A DNA stretch of 64,000 nucleotides, taken from positions 1 through 64,000 of the forward strand of contig NZ_JAHB01000001.1 in the NCBI RefSeq assembly GCF_000526955.1, in the 5' to 3' direction. This document shows, piece by piece, positions 9,265 through 19,447 of this stretch (positions are counted from its first letter, which is position 1; every line of letters starts with the position of its first letter). Below the pieces are notes generated by a model. It worked only from the letters and a program-made list of their open reading frames with translations, was not told where the DNA came from and did no database searches. A program made the translations under genes and the position numbers. The DNA is from Mycoplasmopsis cricetuli ATCC 35279. GTDB taxonomy: Bacteria; Bacillota_I; Bacilli_A; Mycoplasmatales; Metamycoplasmataceae.

Positions 9265-10401
9265 TTAGTTTTTATGATCATGGTTATGATCATGGTTGTG
9301 ATTATGATCATGACTTGTTTTTTTAATACTTATTGCTGTATTATTATTAGCTATTTCTTCAGCTTTTTGTTTTATTTTTAATACTTCATTTTCTAAAGTT
9401 TTAAAAATTTCTTTTTCACTTGTAACAATTTCATCTGAAAAAATATTTTTAAAATCATCTAATAATTTTTTTAGTTTAGATATTTCAGATGTTATTTTAT
9501 GTTCAGAATCTAATGTTTCATCAATATTTTTCAATTTATTAATAAGTTCTTCTATATTCACTTTTTCATTTAATAATTTCATTGATTGATATGCACTATA
9601 AATTAAATTTCCAAGTGAATGTGAATGATTGTGAGATTCTTCATTAGTTTTGTGATCATCAGATTCAGGATTTAAATCTTCTTCTAAAATTTCATCAAGT
9701 GATTCTTCTTTTTGATCTTCATTATTTTCTTCATCAAAATAAATATCATTTACATTTTTATATAATGAATTAATTGCTTGATCTAAAAATACATTTGATT
9801 GTGTCCCATTAATAGAACTTTCTGAATTTAAAAATGCTCTTACATATTCTAAAATATTTAAGGTACTTTGTTCCAACTTTTCACGATTTTGTGATTCAAT
9901 TTCTTTGACAACATCATCAATGTCTGCAATGACATCTTCAAGTTTATCAAATAAAATAACTTTAAATGTTTTATCAATTTCTGCTAATTTTTCTTTGTTT
10001 TTTTCTGCTGTGCTTTTTTGATTTTTATCAGTATTTATTTTGTTTAAAATTTCATTTACAACATTAACAATTGAATCATTATTTTTTAAAATAATATTCA
10101 TTGCCTTAACTAATTTTTCATCCTGATTAACAAAACCTTCTTTACTTAATTTAAAGTACTTTTGATTCATATTATTTGTTTTTTTAGCAAGTTCAATTAA
10201 ATTGTTTACTTCTGCTTTCTTTCTCTCAGAAAATTTTTCATTTGATAATTTATTTAAATCAATTAATTTAAGTTTTTTATCAAATTTTTGCTCAGAATCT
10301 GTTGGCTTATCAGTTACAGGTGTAGTTGTGCAACCTGCAGCAATCAAAATCATAGGCGCTGAAGATAAAAATGTTGTTAGTAATATTTTAATTTTTTTCA
10401 T
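9265..10401 (-). CDS. Surface lipoprotein with histidine-rich tail
   Basis: A 378-residue lipoprotein. The signal peptide is MKKIKILL plus a hydrophobic core ending in IAAGC, with Cys24 the lipid site. The mature protein is acidic and mostly helical with coiled-coil character (many Lys, Glu, Leu, Asn). Two His clusters stand out: DDHKTNEESHNHSHS around residue 250 and the C-terminal SHDHNHNHDHNHDHKN. Alternating His-Asp/Asn runs commonly bind zinc, nickel or similar ions, so metal capture at the cell surface is a reasonable but untested idea. The start follows AAAGGA at 8 bases, and a TATAAT lies upstream. A 6-bp inverted repeat (10423-10438) sits in its leader. Confidence 0.85.
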   Translation of the reverse strand: MKKIKILLTTFLSSAPMILIAAGCTTTPVTDKPTDSEQKFDKKLKLIDLNKLSNEKFSERKKAEVNNLIELAKKTNNMNQKYFKLSKEGFVNQDEKLVKAMNIILKNNDSIVNVVNEILNKINTDKNQKSTAEKNKEKLAEIDKTFKVILFDKLEDVIADIDDVVKEIESQNREKLEQSTLNILEYVRAFLNSESSINGTQSNVFLDQAINSLYKNVNDIYFDEENNEDQKEESLDEILEEDLNPESDDHKTNEESHNHSHSLGNLIYSAYQSMKLLNEKVNIEELINKLKNIDETLDSEHKITSEISKLKKLLDDFKNIFSDEIVTSEKEIFKTLENEVLKIKQKAEEIANNNTAISIKKTSHDHNHNHDHNHDHKN

Positions 10402-10492
10402 ATTTTTTTCCTTTCAAACTATATTACTGTTTAGTAATGTTATTATACACATATATTTTTTTAAAAAAAACAATTTTTAAATAAAAAAAATA

Positions 10493-11725
10493 TTAATTAA
10501 TTTCAATTAAATAAAATTTCTTTTTTCCTATATTTAAAAAGGCAAATTTGTTTTCATATAAATTTGATTGCATTAAAAAATTTTCTTCAATTGGAATCCC
10601 ATTAATTTTTAAAGATTTATTTGCAATAAACTCTCGTGCTTCTCTTTTTGATTGAATTAATTTAAAATTAATTAATTTTTCAACTAAATTACTTTGCATT
10701 TTTACTTTAATCAGAGGTAAATCATACTTAATTGATTTCACATCCTCAATACTAATTCTTTTAAAATCAATATCTTTGTTAAATAATAAATCACTAATAA
10801 TTTCACTTTTTTTAGCTTCATTATATGAATGAATATCTTTAATAACTTCAAAAGCCAATTTTTTTTGAGCTAATTTTAATTTTGAATTTTGAAAATGATT
10901 TTTAATAAGTTTGTCTATTTCTTCAATAGTTAAAAATGTCAATCATTTTAGTAGTTTTTCAACTTCAGAATCTGGTTGAGTTACTAAAAATTGATACAGA
11001 AGATATGGTTTTGTTTTTTCTGAATCAATTCAGTTGTTCCCACCTCCAGTTGATTTGCCAAATTTAACCCCATTTGAATCTGTTAAAAGATTTGCAGTAA
11101 GAGCAATGGCGTTATGATTTGAACCATGGATTTGCGCAATCATATCAAGACCAGTTATTATATTACCCCATTGATCTGAACCACCATATTGAATACAAAC
11201 ATTATAATTTTTATACAAAGTAGCAAAATCTCATCCTTGAATTAATTGATATGCAAATTCTGTAAAACTTAATCCTTTTTCAATTCGTGCACTAACTGAA
11301 TCTTTGCTAAGCATTGTAGAAATATTAACCAATTTTCCAACATGACGTAAAAAATCAATTACTGTCATATTCTGATAAAAGTCAAAATTGTCAATTACAG
11401 TTAAATTAAATTTTTCAAGTTGTTTCTTGATTTTGTTTTTATTAATCAAAATCGTTTTTTCATCAAGTAATTGTCTTTCATTTTCTTTAAATGAAGGATC
11501 TCCAATCATTCCTGTTGCTCCACCTAAAATAGCATATGTTTTAAATCCATATTTCTGAAACCTAATTAAGTTAACAATTTGAATGTAATTACCTAAATGC
11601 AAACTTTCTGCAGTTGGATCAAATCCAACATAAACACCTGAATTTGAAGGTAAATTTAAAAATTTTTGATAATTTGAAATTTGTTTAAAAATACCTCTTT
11701 GTTTTAGTTCTTCAATAATGTTCAT
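10493..11725 (-). CDS. tyrS: Tyrosyl-tRNA synthetase
   Basis: The protein of 410 residues is a class I synthetase of the bacterial TyrRS type. The HIGH-type motif is HLGNYIQI after GVYVGFDPTAES, and the KMSKS-type loop is KFGKSTGGGNNW; YQLIQGWDF and QYGGSDQWGNI are family blocks for tyrosine and tRNA recognition. The C-terminus has an S4-like RNA-binding domain (LINFKLIQSKREAREFI). In-frame TGA codons at about 11030 and 11225 encode Trp. It is separated by 2 bases from the upstream tRNA-binding-domain gene, so the two are probably cotranscribed. Confidence 0.97.
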
Positions 11726-11727
11726 TT

Positions 11728-12309
11728 TTAAAATTCAAAATCCTTTCCAACTTGTATTTTTTCTCCAAAAATAAGACCTTTTTTAGCAAATCCTAAAGTT
11801 TGATAACTTATAAGCATTCCATGACTATCTATATCAAGTATTTTTCCATTTAAAATATTCATTCCTGATGCTGTAATTGAACCTTCAAGTCCCAAAACAA
11901 CAGTTTTACCCACCTGCGAATCCAAAGTATTTGTAACAATTTGTATTTTTTTACTTTTGATATCAATTTCCAAAACAAACAACTTATCACTTTTTGGGTG
12001 AATGTTTCTAGATAGAATTTCTCCATATACAAATTTTTTTGAACTTTCAAATTTAAATTGTGAATATTTTTTTGAAAAATTATCAATAAGTTTTTTTTCT
12101 AATATTCCTGAAATTGACTGGAAAGGTTTATTTTTTGAAAAATTTAAAACTCTTTCATCAAAAATATTTATTGAATGAACTCTATTTTCATTATCTACAA
12201 AAAAGACTAACTCATCAATTTCAATTTGTTTTGTAACTTTAACTTTTGAATTTAAAGTTAAAATACTACAATTTGAAAATTGGCCACTTAATTTATGTAA
12301 TAAAATCAT
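11728..12309 (-). CDS. YtpR-like protein with a tRNA-binding (EMAP/Trbp111-type) domain
   Basis: This 193-residue protein has an unassigned N-terminal half and a C-terminal OB-fold tRNA-binding domain, seen in YGEILSRNIHPKSDKLFVL, IQIVTNT, GKTVVLGLEG and GMLISYQTLG. The same domain is found in the beta chain of PheRS and in stand-alone YtpR. The role of stand-alone forms is not settled; binding of structured RNA or tRNA is likely. It stands just upstream of tyrS (2-base gap), which suggests a link with tRNA handling. It is divergent from the DegV gene with only 43 bases between them. Confidence 0.85.
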   Translation of the reverse strand: MILLHKLSGQFSNCSILTLNSKVKVTKQIEIDELVFFVDNENRVHSINIFDERVLNFSKNKPFQSISGILEKKLIDNFSKKYSQFKFESSKKFVYGEILSRNIHPKSDKLFVLEIDIKSKKIQIVTNTLDSQVGKTVVLGLEGSITASGMNILNGKILDIDSHGMLISYQTLGFAKKGLIFGEKIQVGKDFEF

Positions 12310-12352
12310 ACTATTATTTTACTAAAAAAATTTTAATAGATATAATTGGAGA

Positions 12353-13222
12353 ATGAAAAAAATAGCAATTATAGTAGATTCATCCTGCGGTTTAACAAAA
12401 GAGCAAGCAAATAAATTAGGTTGATATTTTTTGCCATTGAATATTGAAATTGATGGAATAAATTATTTAGATGGAATTGAAATTAATAGTAATAATATTT
12501 TTGAAAAATTCTCAAAAGATTCTAAAAAAATTAAAACAAGTTCAACTATTATTGGTCATGCTTTAGAATTGATGGAAAAATTATCAAAGGAATATGAAAA
12601 AGTTGTTGTTTTTCCTATTTCCAAGTATCTTTCAGGGCAAAATCAAAATTTAATTCAATTTGCAAATGAATTTAAAAATGTTTATGTAATTAAATCATTA
12701 TATGTTGCTCAATTAATTATTTTAAAAATAATTGAATTTTTAAAATTTATTGAACAAGGAATTTCTTTTGAAAAAGCAATTGAAAAAATTGAAACATGAG
12801 ATGATTCATTAAGTGTGACTTTAATGCCTAAATATAATGATTTTTTAGTTAAAGGTGGCAGATTAACTCCAAGTGCTGCAGCATTGGCTAAGTTATTTAA
12901 AATTATTCCTATGATTAAATTTGAGCATGGTAAATTACAAAAAGAAGGGAAAGGAAGAGTTTTTTCAAAAACAGTTATTAGTGCAATTGATGCCAAAGCC
13001 AATCTTGTAAATGATTGAAATAATTATGATTTTGTTTTATTAACTTCAAATAATCCTGAAATTAACTATTATAAAGAATACATTAAAAATACCTACAATA
13101 AAGAAGCTCTTGTTTTGCAATGCCCATCAGTGATTTCAATTCATACTGGTCCTGAAGCAATTGCGGTTATTTTAATAAATAAAATTTTAAATGAACAAAA
13201 ACAAATATTGGATAAAATTTAA
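12353..13222 (+). CDS. DegV-family fatty-acid-binding protein
   Basis: The protein has 289 residues and begins KKIAIIVDSSCGLTKEQANKL, the conserved DegV start (DSSCGL). Further family blocks are LPLNIEIDG, the serine-rich KTSSTIIG, and a C-terminal domain with VISIHTGPEAIAV. DegV proteins bind fatty acids and in Gram-positives (FakB) hand them to a fatty acid kinase for phospholipid synthesis. In-frame TGA codons are Trp. A TATAAT box at 12341-12346 ends only 6 bases before the ATG, so the message is probably leaderless. The next gene starts 2 bases after the stop. Confidence 0.9.
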
Positions 13223-13224
13223 TT

Positions 13225-13797
13225 ATGTTTCTAGATATTATTAAAAAAAGACGTTCAAATTTTGATTTAAATAATGATATTTCAATTTCTGAACAAAAAC
13301 TAATAGAAGATTTGAAAACTATTTTAAAAGAATCTCCAACTTCTTTTCATGGTCAAAGCACAAAAATAATTGTTCTTTTAAATGATAAATCAATACATTT
13401 TTGAAATCAAGTTAAAAACTTAATTCCTGATAAAATAAATAATAAAAAATTTTCTGGATTTTTGAAAGCAAAAGGTACAATTCTATTTTTTATTGATAAA
13501 AATATTTTGCAAAATATTTCTCAAAAAACTTCAATAGTTTATGAACAAATTTATCAATTTGCTATTCAGGACAGTGCTTTTTTGCAAGCTAATATTTGAA
13601 ATTATTTTATTGAAAAAAATATTGGTGCAAATTTACAACATTATAATTTTCCTGAAATTGATCAAATGATTATTAGCAAATATAAAATTTCTTCAAATTG
13701 ATCTTATATAGCTCAAATGCCTTTTGGAGGAATTGAAATTCCAGCAAAATCAATTGAAAAAAATGATGTTAATACTCGAATAAAAGTAATAAAATAA
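13225..13797 (+). CDS. Nitroreductase-family flavoprotein
   Basis: A 190-residue protein of the short nitroreductase class. Family marks are the start FLDIIKKRRS, the SPTSFHGQSTKI block that contacts FMN, the central QDSAFLQANIWNYFIEKNIGANLQHY region, and IAQMPFGG near the end. Such enzymes are FMN-dependent NAD(P)H oxidoreductases; the natural substrate is not evident. TGA is Trp in several places. It follows the DegV gene by 2 bases and probably shares its transcript. No clear terminator follows; instead about 1 kb of AT-rich DNA begins. Confidence 0.88.
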
Positions 13798-14807
13798 AAA
13801 TAACTAAATTAAAACGTTTTAAGTTAAAAGTTAAAGTGCAGCACTATGAAAATGCAAAATTATAATAAGTTATTTTTTTGTTTTTAAAAATAAATAAAAA
13901 GCTTGATTGCATAAAAATTAAATAAAAAAAACATAAACAAAAAAGTGTTAAAAATATTTTTTTAACTGAATATCATTTTTTAATTAAAATGTTTTTTAAA
14001 ATCAATAATTTTATTGAATTTTTTAAATTAATTAAAAATACAACAAAAAATTTTTACAGTAAAATCTATGCGCAGCTAAATTTAAATAAATTTTTGATTT
14101 TAAAAATACTTTTTTCATTTTAAAAAAATAAATGAATGAACATCTTATTGGTCTCAATATATAAACAAAGATTTTTATTTTAACATTACAATTCAAAAAC
14201 AGTTAAATGCATTTTTTAAAAATGCTTATTTATTTACCAAAATTTAAAAATCCCCCATGTTTTTGTAAAACAGAGGGATTTAATAATAAAATGAAGTTAA
14301 AAACTACATATTAAATTTCATTATAAAAGATATTTAAATGAAAAATGTTTTTTCAAAATTAAAAAGGTATTTTCTATTTTATTAAAATATAGTTACATAA
14401 GTTTTAAAACAAATTAATTGATTGATTAATTGCATTTAGTTATTAAATTTTTAAAATAAATGTATAAAAAGAAGAAGTTAGTAAATTAAAAATAATAAAT
14501 CACAAAGAAAAAAAGAAATAGAAAAATGATTATAAATATAGAATTAACAAAATAGATTTATATTAGTAATATATTAAAATTATATTAAAGTAATACAGCT
14601 AGAGTAAAATTTTATAAAAGATAAATAAAAAATTTTTATTGAATATTGCTAGGATTATTCCTAGCATAATAATTTTAACTTTTTTATTTTTAAAACTGCA
14701 AAGTTTTCAGTTTTACCATATTTTTTAACATTTATTTTTTTAATTAATTTTAAAATTAAATAAAAAAGATTTAAAATTAATACATAATGGCATTATTAAG
14801 GAGATAT
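13798..14807. other. About 1 kb of AT-rich DNA without a recognisable gene
   Basis: Both strands are dense with stops. The longest frame beginning with ATG is a 44-codon one at 13989-14123 with no ribosome site or recognisable product. Two hairpins are visible: an AAATCCC / GGGATTT pair around a loop (about 14248-14281) and a perfect TGCTAGGA / TCCTAGCA stem with TTAT loop (14647-14666). It may be the eroded site of a lost gene; deoB begins with a good ribosome site at its right edge. Confidence 0.7.
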
Positions 14808-15995
14808 ATGCATAAATTTAATAGAGTTTTTATGATTATAACTGATGGTTTAGGAATTGGAACAGATCGTGATCAAAAAGCATTTGGTGATATAGGAGCT
14901 AACACAATTCGTTCTGCTTCAATGTCTGAAGAATTCAAAATTAATACTTGAAAAAAGCTTGGAATTGGAAATATAACTGAAATGCAAGGAAATTATCATG
15001 TTAGCAAACCTCTTGCTTATGTTGCTAAAGTGCAAGAAATTTCAAATGCAAAAGACACTTTAGCTGGACACTGAGAAATGATGGGAATTAAAACACTAGT
15101 TCCCTTTCCAACTTTCTTTGAAAATGGTTTCCCTCAAGAATTAATTGATGAACTTGAAAAAGCTTTTGATGGAAGAAAAATAATTGGAAATAAATCAAGT
15201 AGTGGTACTGAAATTATTAATGAATTAGCTCATTTAGAAAAAAAAGATGGTTCAATTATTGTTTACACTTCAATGGATTCAGTATTACAAATTTGCGCTC
15301 ACGAGGAATGAACTGGACTTGATAATCTTTATAGATATGCAAAAGCAGCAAGAGAAATTTGTTCTTCACGCCCTGAATGAAATGTTGGACGCATTATTGC
15401 AAGGCCATATATTGGAGAAGAAGGTAACTACACTAGAACCTTTAATCGTCATGATTATGCAAATAAACCTCCTAAACTTATTTTAAATAAACTTCAAGAA
15501 AAAGGAGTAGATGTTATCTCGATTGGAAAAATAAATGATATTTTTGCTGGTCAAGGAATAACACAACACATACCAAGTGGAAGTGATGAAATTGGAATGG
15601 ATAAGACAATTGAACTTGCTTTAGAAGATAGTAGTAATAAATTTATTTTTACAAATTTAGTTCAATTTGATTCTCATTTTGGACATAGAAGAAATGTTCA
15701 TGGATATGCTAAAAATATAGCTAAATTTGATATAAAATTGACCAAATTAATTAATTCACTTAAAGAAACTGATTTATTAATTGTTACAAGTGATCATGGT
15801 AATGATCCACTCTATCCAGGATTTAATCACACTCGTGAATTTTTGCCAGCTACTATTTATTCAAAAATATTTAAAGAACCTAAAAAACTTCAAAACTTAA
15901 ATGGTTTAGGTACCTTAGGAAATATTGTTGCAAAAAATTTTGGTGCAGAAATAGTACTTGAAACAGGAGAAGATATTTTTGATCAATTGATTTAA
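14808..15995 (+). CDS. deoB: Phosphopentomutase
   Basis: The protein of 395 residues belongs to the alkaline-phosphatase-like metalloenzymes and interconverts ribose- or deoxyribose-1-phosphate and the 5-phosphates, feeding nucleoside sugars into the pentose pathway. Metal-binding blocks are visible: [11 protein letters not shown] at the N-terminus, [22 protein letters not shown], and [12 protein letters not shown] with NHTREFLPA near the C-terminus. Length is normal. TGA codons are Trp (for example in the WEMMG block). The ATG follows AAGGAGATAT, an excellent ribosome site. rpiB nearby handles the ribose-5-phosphate product. A terminator follows. Confidence 0.96.
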
Positions 15996-16009
15996 AAATC
16001 AAAATAATT

Positions 16010-16040
16010 AAACATCAATTTTTAATATTGATGTTTTTTT
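16010..16040 (+). terminator. Terminator of deoB
   Basis: AACATCAAT pairs with ATTGATGTT around a short A/T loop, followed by about nine T residues; it lies 15 bases after the deoB stop. Confidence 0.85.
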
Positions 16041-16049
16041 TTATATAAA

Positions 16050-16073
16050 AAAACATCAAAAATTTGATGTTTT
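16050..16073 (-). terminator. Terminator of the 16.1 kb lipoprotein
   Basis: AAAACATCAAA pairs with TTTGATGTTTT; read on the minus strand it is 28 bases beyond the lipoprotein stop and ends in T residues. Confidence 0.7.
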
Positions 16074-16100
16074 AATTAATTATTTAATTTTATTGTTTTT

Positions 16101-16742
16101 TTAAATAAATTGCTTTTCTAATTTCTTTAACTCATTAATTAATTTTAAAATTTCATCTAATTCACTTAAAATCTTTTCAAGTTCAGCTTCGTCTGTAACA
16201 TCAGTTAAAAGTTTTTTTAATTCTTCTATTTGTTTATCAATTTCTTTTGCTTGATTCATCATGTTATTTACAAATTCAATTTTCTCTAAATTCTTATATC
16301 CAAATACTTCTTGAATTTTAGACTCTGTAATTGTAGTTCCTGTAGATAATTTAGTTGATACTTTTATTTCAAAAATGGCTGAATATTCATTTTTTGAAAC
16401 CAAACTAATATTCTTTTCAGCTAAATTATAAAATTGTAAAAATTTTGGAGGTAATACAACAAAAACATCTTTATAGTTTGCATCTTCTGCTTTTTTATCT
16501 TTTCCTTCTACTGATAAAACCAGTGATAAATTTTCAACTGTTTGTTTTAACATTCTAGAAACAACTGTTGCTTCTCTTGCTAAATTTTCTTGATTTTCAT
16601 CTTTATTTATTTCCTTAGTTTCAGGTTTTTGAATTGGAGTTGGATTAATTACTTCATTTTTCTGTGTACAAGCAGTTGCAATACCTGACATTGTTACAGT
16701 GGCTGCTAGTACTGAAAATAATAATTTAAAATTTTTCTTCAT
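16101..16742 (-). CDS. Small lipoprotein of unknown function
   Basis: A 213-residue lipoprotein: MKKNFK, hydrophobic core, and Cys25 in GIATAC as the lipid attachment site. After a Pro/Glu/Lys-rich linker there is a folded-looking middle part (YKDVFVVLPPKFLQFYNLAEKN) and a C-terminal amphipathic helix rich in Glu, Leu and Lys that probably forms a coiled coil (residues 165-210). I do not recognise the family. A TATAAT box lies about 60 bases upstream and a short ribosome site AAGGAAA precedes the ATG. It is flanked by its own terminator and by an AT dinucleotide run (16846-16861). Confidence 0.85.
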   Translation of the reverse strand: MKKNFKLLFSVLAATVTMSGIATACTQKNEVINPTPIQKPETKEINKDENQENLAREATVVSRMLKQTVENLSLVLSVEGKDKKAEDANYKDVFVVLPPKFLQFYNLAEKNISLVSKNEYSAIFEIKVSTKLSTGTTITESKIQEVFGYKNLEKIEFVNNMMNQAKEIDKQIEELKKLLTDVTDEAELEKILSELDEILKLINELKKLEKQFI

Positions 16743-16869
16743 AGTTTCCTTATTTTTATAATATTCTTAAAATGTATTATTTTTACTTAAACTTTGATAA
16801 ATTATATCACTTATAAAAAATATTAATTTAATAAAAATTAATCGTTATATATATATATATATTAAAATT

Positions 16870-17307
16870 TTATTCATCAAGTTCATCAATTCTTTTCTGA
16901 TGTCTTCCACCTTCATATTTTGTATTAATATATTCATCTAAAATTTCTTTAGCCTTAGATTCTTCAATTTGGCGTCCTCCAAAAACAATCACATTTGCGT
17001 TGTTATGTTGTTTTGCAAGATGACCATCTTCAAGTGATGTTACTCTAGCTGCTCGAATATGTTTGTGACGATTTAATGCATATGAAATTCCAAGCCCAGT
17101 TCCACATACTCCAATTGAAAAATCAGGTTGATTAGCTAGAATATATTCAGCTAATTTTTTTCCTTGTTTTGCATAACTTTCAGGATTTAAATCAGTGTAT
17201 GGTCCCAAATCAACTATTTCATAACCTTTTGTTTCAACATATTTTTTTAAACTTTCCTTAAGTTTAAAACCAGCATGATCACTTGCTAAAGCAACTATTT
17301 TTTTCAT
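16870..17307 (-). CDS. rpiB: Ribose-5-phosphate isomerase B
   Basis: This 145-residue enzyme interconverts ribose-5-phosphate and ribulose-5-phosphate. The N-terminus ASDHAGFKLKE, the active-site block GVCGTGLGISYALNRHKHIRAARV (catalytic Cys in GVCGTG), and NNANVIVFGGRQI are typical of the RpiB/LacAB family. Length is standard. The ATG follows AAGGAGATATC. It is divergent from the ABC exporter gene with 81 bases between. Its product pathway links to deoB, 1.3 kb away on the other strand. Confidence 0.96.
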   Translation of the reverse strand: MKKIVALASDHAGFKLKESLKKYVETKGYEIVDLGPYTDLNPESYAKQGKKLAEYILANQPDFSIGVCGTGLGISYALNRHKHIRAARVTSLEDGHLAKQHNNANVIVFGGRQIEESKAKEILDEYINTKYEGGRHQKRIDELDE

Positions 17308-17388
17308 GATATCTCCTTAAAAACATAAACAAAAAGGTTTTTTATTTTTTTTCAAAAATTTTGAACATTTTTTTAATAACTAAATTAT

Positions 17389-19446
17389 ATGCTAAAACAA
17401 ATTGATTCAAAAGATTTTTCACTTATAGTATTGCAATATTTTATTAAAAATAAATTAAATAAAAATACCGATATTAATAAATTAAAATTAGAAACTACTT
17501 ATCTTGAAAATGGAATAAATTTATCTGAACTTGATAGAATTGCAAACAATTATAATTTAAAAATAAATGTATACAATTGTAATATTGAAGAATTAATGAA
17601 ACTTAATTCAAGTGAATTTCCACTGGCAACAATTATTAATCAAAATAATGTTCAACACATGATAGTTATTAAAAAAATTAAAAATAACACAATTATCATA
17701 ATTGATCCATTTCAGGGAATAATTAAACTTAGTTTAAAAGAATTTAAAGAAATTTTTTTTAATATAGTCATTGGATTTGAAATTTTAAGTGATTTGAAAA
17801 TTATTGAAAAACAAATTAATAAAAATTTAGACTTTAAAAAACAAGAGAATGATCAAGTTAAACCACTTAAATTAAATAAATTTTTTATTTGTAGAACTTT
17901 ATATTTTTTAATTTTAATTTTAGAATTATTTATATTTATTTCAATTCCTTTTATCAATAAATTTGTACTTTCTGAAATTATTCCAAATCATTTGCCAATT
18001 TATATAATTTTTATTACTATTACATTATTATGAACTGTTTTAATTTTTAATAATTTAAAACATTTATTAAACAAAATAATTAATCATTATATAAGCGAGA
18101 TAATAACAAGTAAAAAAATAATTTTTTTAAAAAATTTAAAATATACTAATTTTAAACAAATTCAAAAGCTTTCTTCGCAAGAATTTTTAGTTAGAATTTT
18201 TGCTCTTGATTTAGTTGTTATGTATCAAATTGTTTTTTATGCTAATGTTGCAATAAATATAATTTATTTTTTAGCAAGTTTGTTTTTGCTTTATAAAATT
18301 AATTTATTGTTATCAATTGTTTTGTTAATTTATTGTTTTATTTTAATTGCTAATTCATTTTTGTTTAAAAAAACAAATGAAGTAAATTATCAAAAAGAAA
18401 TAAATAGTTCAATTGAAATGAACAATCAAATTGAAACATACTATCAGTATTTGCAAAAATTTTCTCATCCAGAATTTGCCTCAAAACTTTTTGATCAATT
18501 AAAAACAAGTATTAAAAATTTTAATGAAGCAACTCAAAAATCTAAAAATACAAGTTCAATTAATTTTATATTTATAAATTCAATTGAACTAATAGGTCCT
18601 TTTATTATTTTAACTGTTGGTGCTTTTGAAATTTGAAACAATAACATGAAAATAATTGATTTAATCTTTTTTTTAACTGGTTCAAGCATTTTAATTAGAC
18701 CAATTAAAGAATTTCTACCATTAATTAGTTTTTATAATCAATATAAAAATTCTAAAATTTTGATTGATTTTTTAAATTGAGATAATTTACAAAATACAAA
18801 TAATATTTTTCTTGATTCAAAAATAAATAAAATTGAACTTTCATATGTTTCATATTCACATACATCAAACATAAACAATAAAGAATTGAATATTCAAAAA
18901 TTAATCATTGATCAAAATATTCATTTATTAGGAAAAAATGGAAGTGGTAAAACAACATTATGTGGTGTTTTAAGTGGAAACTTGCAAAATCAATATGGGA
19001 CAATAAAAATAAATGATGTTGAAATAAATATTTTTCAAAATTTAAAAATTAAATCAAAAATTATTTATGTTGGTCCAAATATAAATTTAGAAAACATTCA
19101 AACAAATTTTTTATTTAGTTTAAATAATCTCACTGATAATTTCTTAAATAAAATATCTCCTAATTTAAAAAATCAAATTAATAAACTTTTTAATGGGAAA
19201 TATTCTCATCTTTCAGCAGGTCAAAAACAAATATTAACCTTTTTAATTTGTATTTTTGGTGATTATGATTTATTTTTATTTGATGAAGCATTTGATAATT
19301 TCAATGAAAATTTGTTTTTGGAAATAAAAAATATTATGCAAGAATATTTAGCAAAAAAACTTGTAATTGAAATTAGTCATAACAATCGTTACATTTTTGA
19401 TAATACAAGAAAGGTATATCTTGAACACAATTTGATGGAAATTTAA
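17389..19446 (+). CDS. Bacteriocin-type ABC exporter with a Cys-less C39 peptidase domain
   Basis: A 685-residue fusion protein. Residues 1-140 look like a C39 peptidase domain: His in NVQHMIVI and Asp in IIDPFQG are in the right places, but the catalytic Cys is Phe10 (KDFSLIVLQ where KDCGL is usual). Residues about 165-460 hold the membrane segments. The ATPase domain is complete: LLGKNGSGKTT (about 515-523), signature HLSAGQKQ, Walker B YDLFLFDEAFD, and switch His in EISHNN. Such exporters cut and export double-glycine peptides; this one likely still transports but cannot cut. A TTGAAC...ATTATA promoter with a 17-base spacer overlaps the start codon, suggesting a leaderless message. The next frame begins 1 base after the stop. 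Confidence 0.85.
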
Positions 19447-19447
19447 A

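Noticed and set aside
13989-14123. A 44-codon frame in the empty 1-kb region
   Set aside because: No ribosome site, composition like random AT-rich DNA, and no recognisable sequence.
14638-14672. The TGCTAGGA hairpin as a deoB-operon terminator
   Set aside because: No T run follows it and no gene precedes it within 800 bases on the plus strand, so it is only recorded as a structure in the empty region.
16846-16861. AT dinucleotide run (and a similar one at 39961-39979)
   Set aside because: Simple AT runs are expected at this base composition. They could slip, but they lie far from promoter boxes or codons that would make this meaningful.
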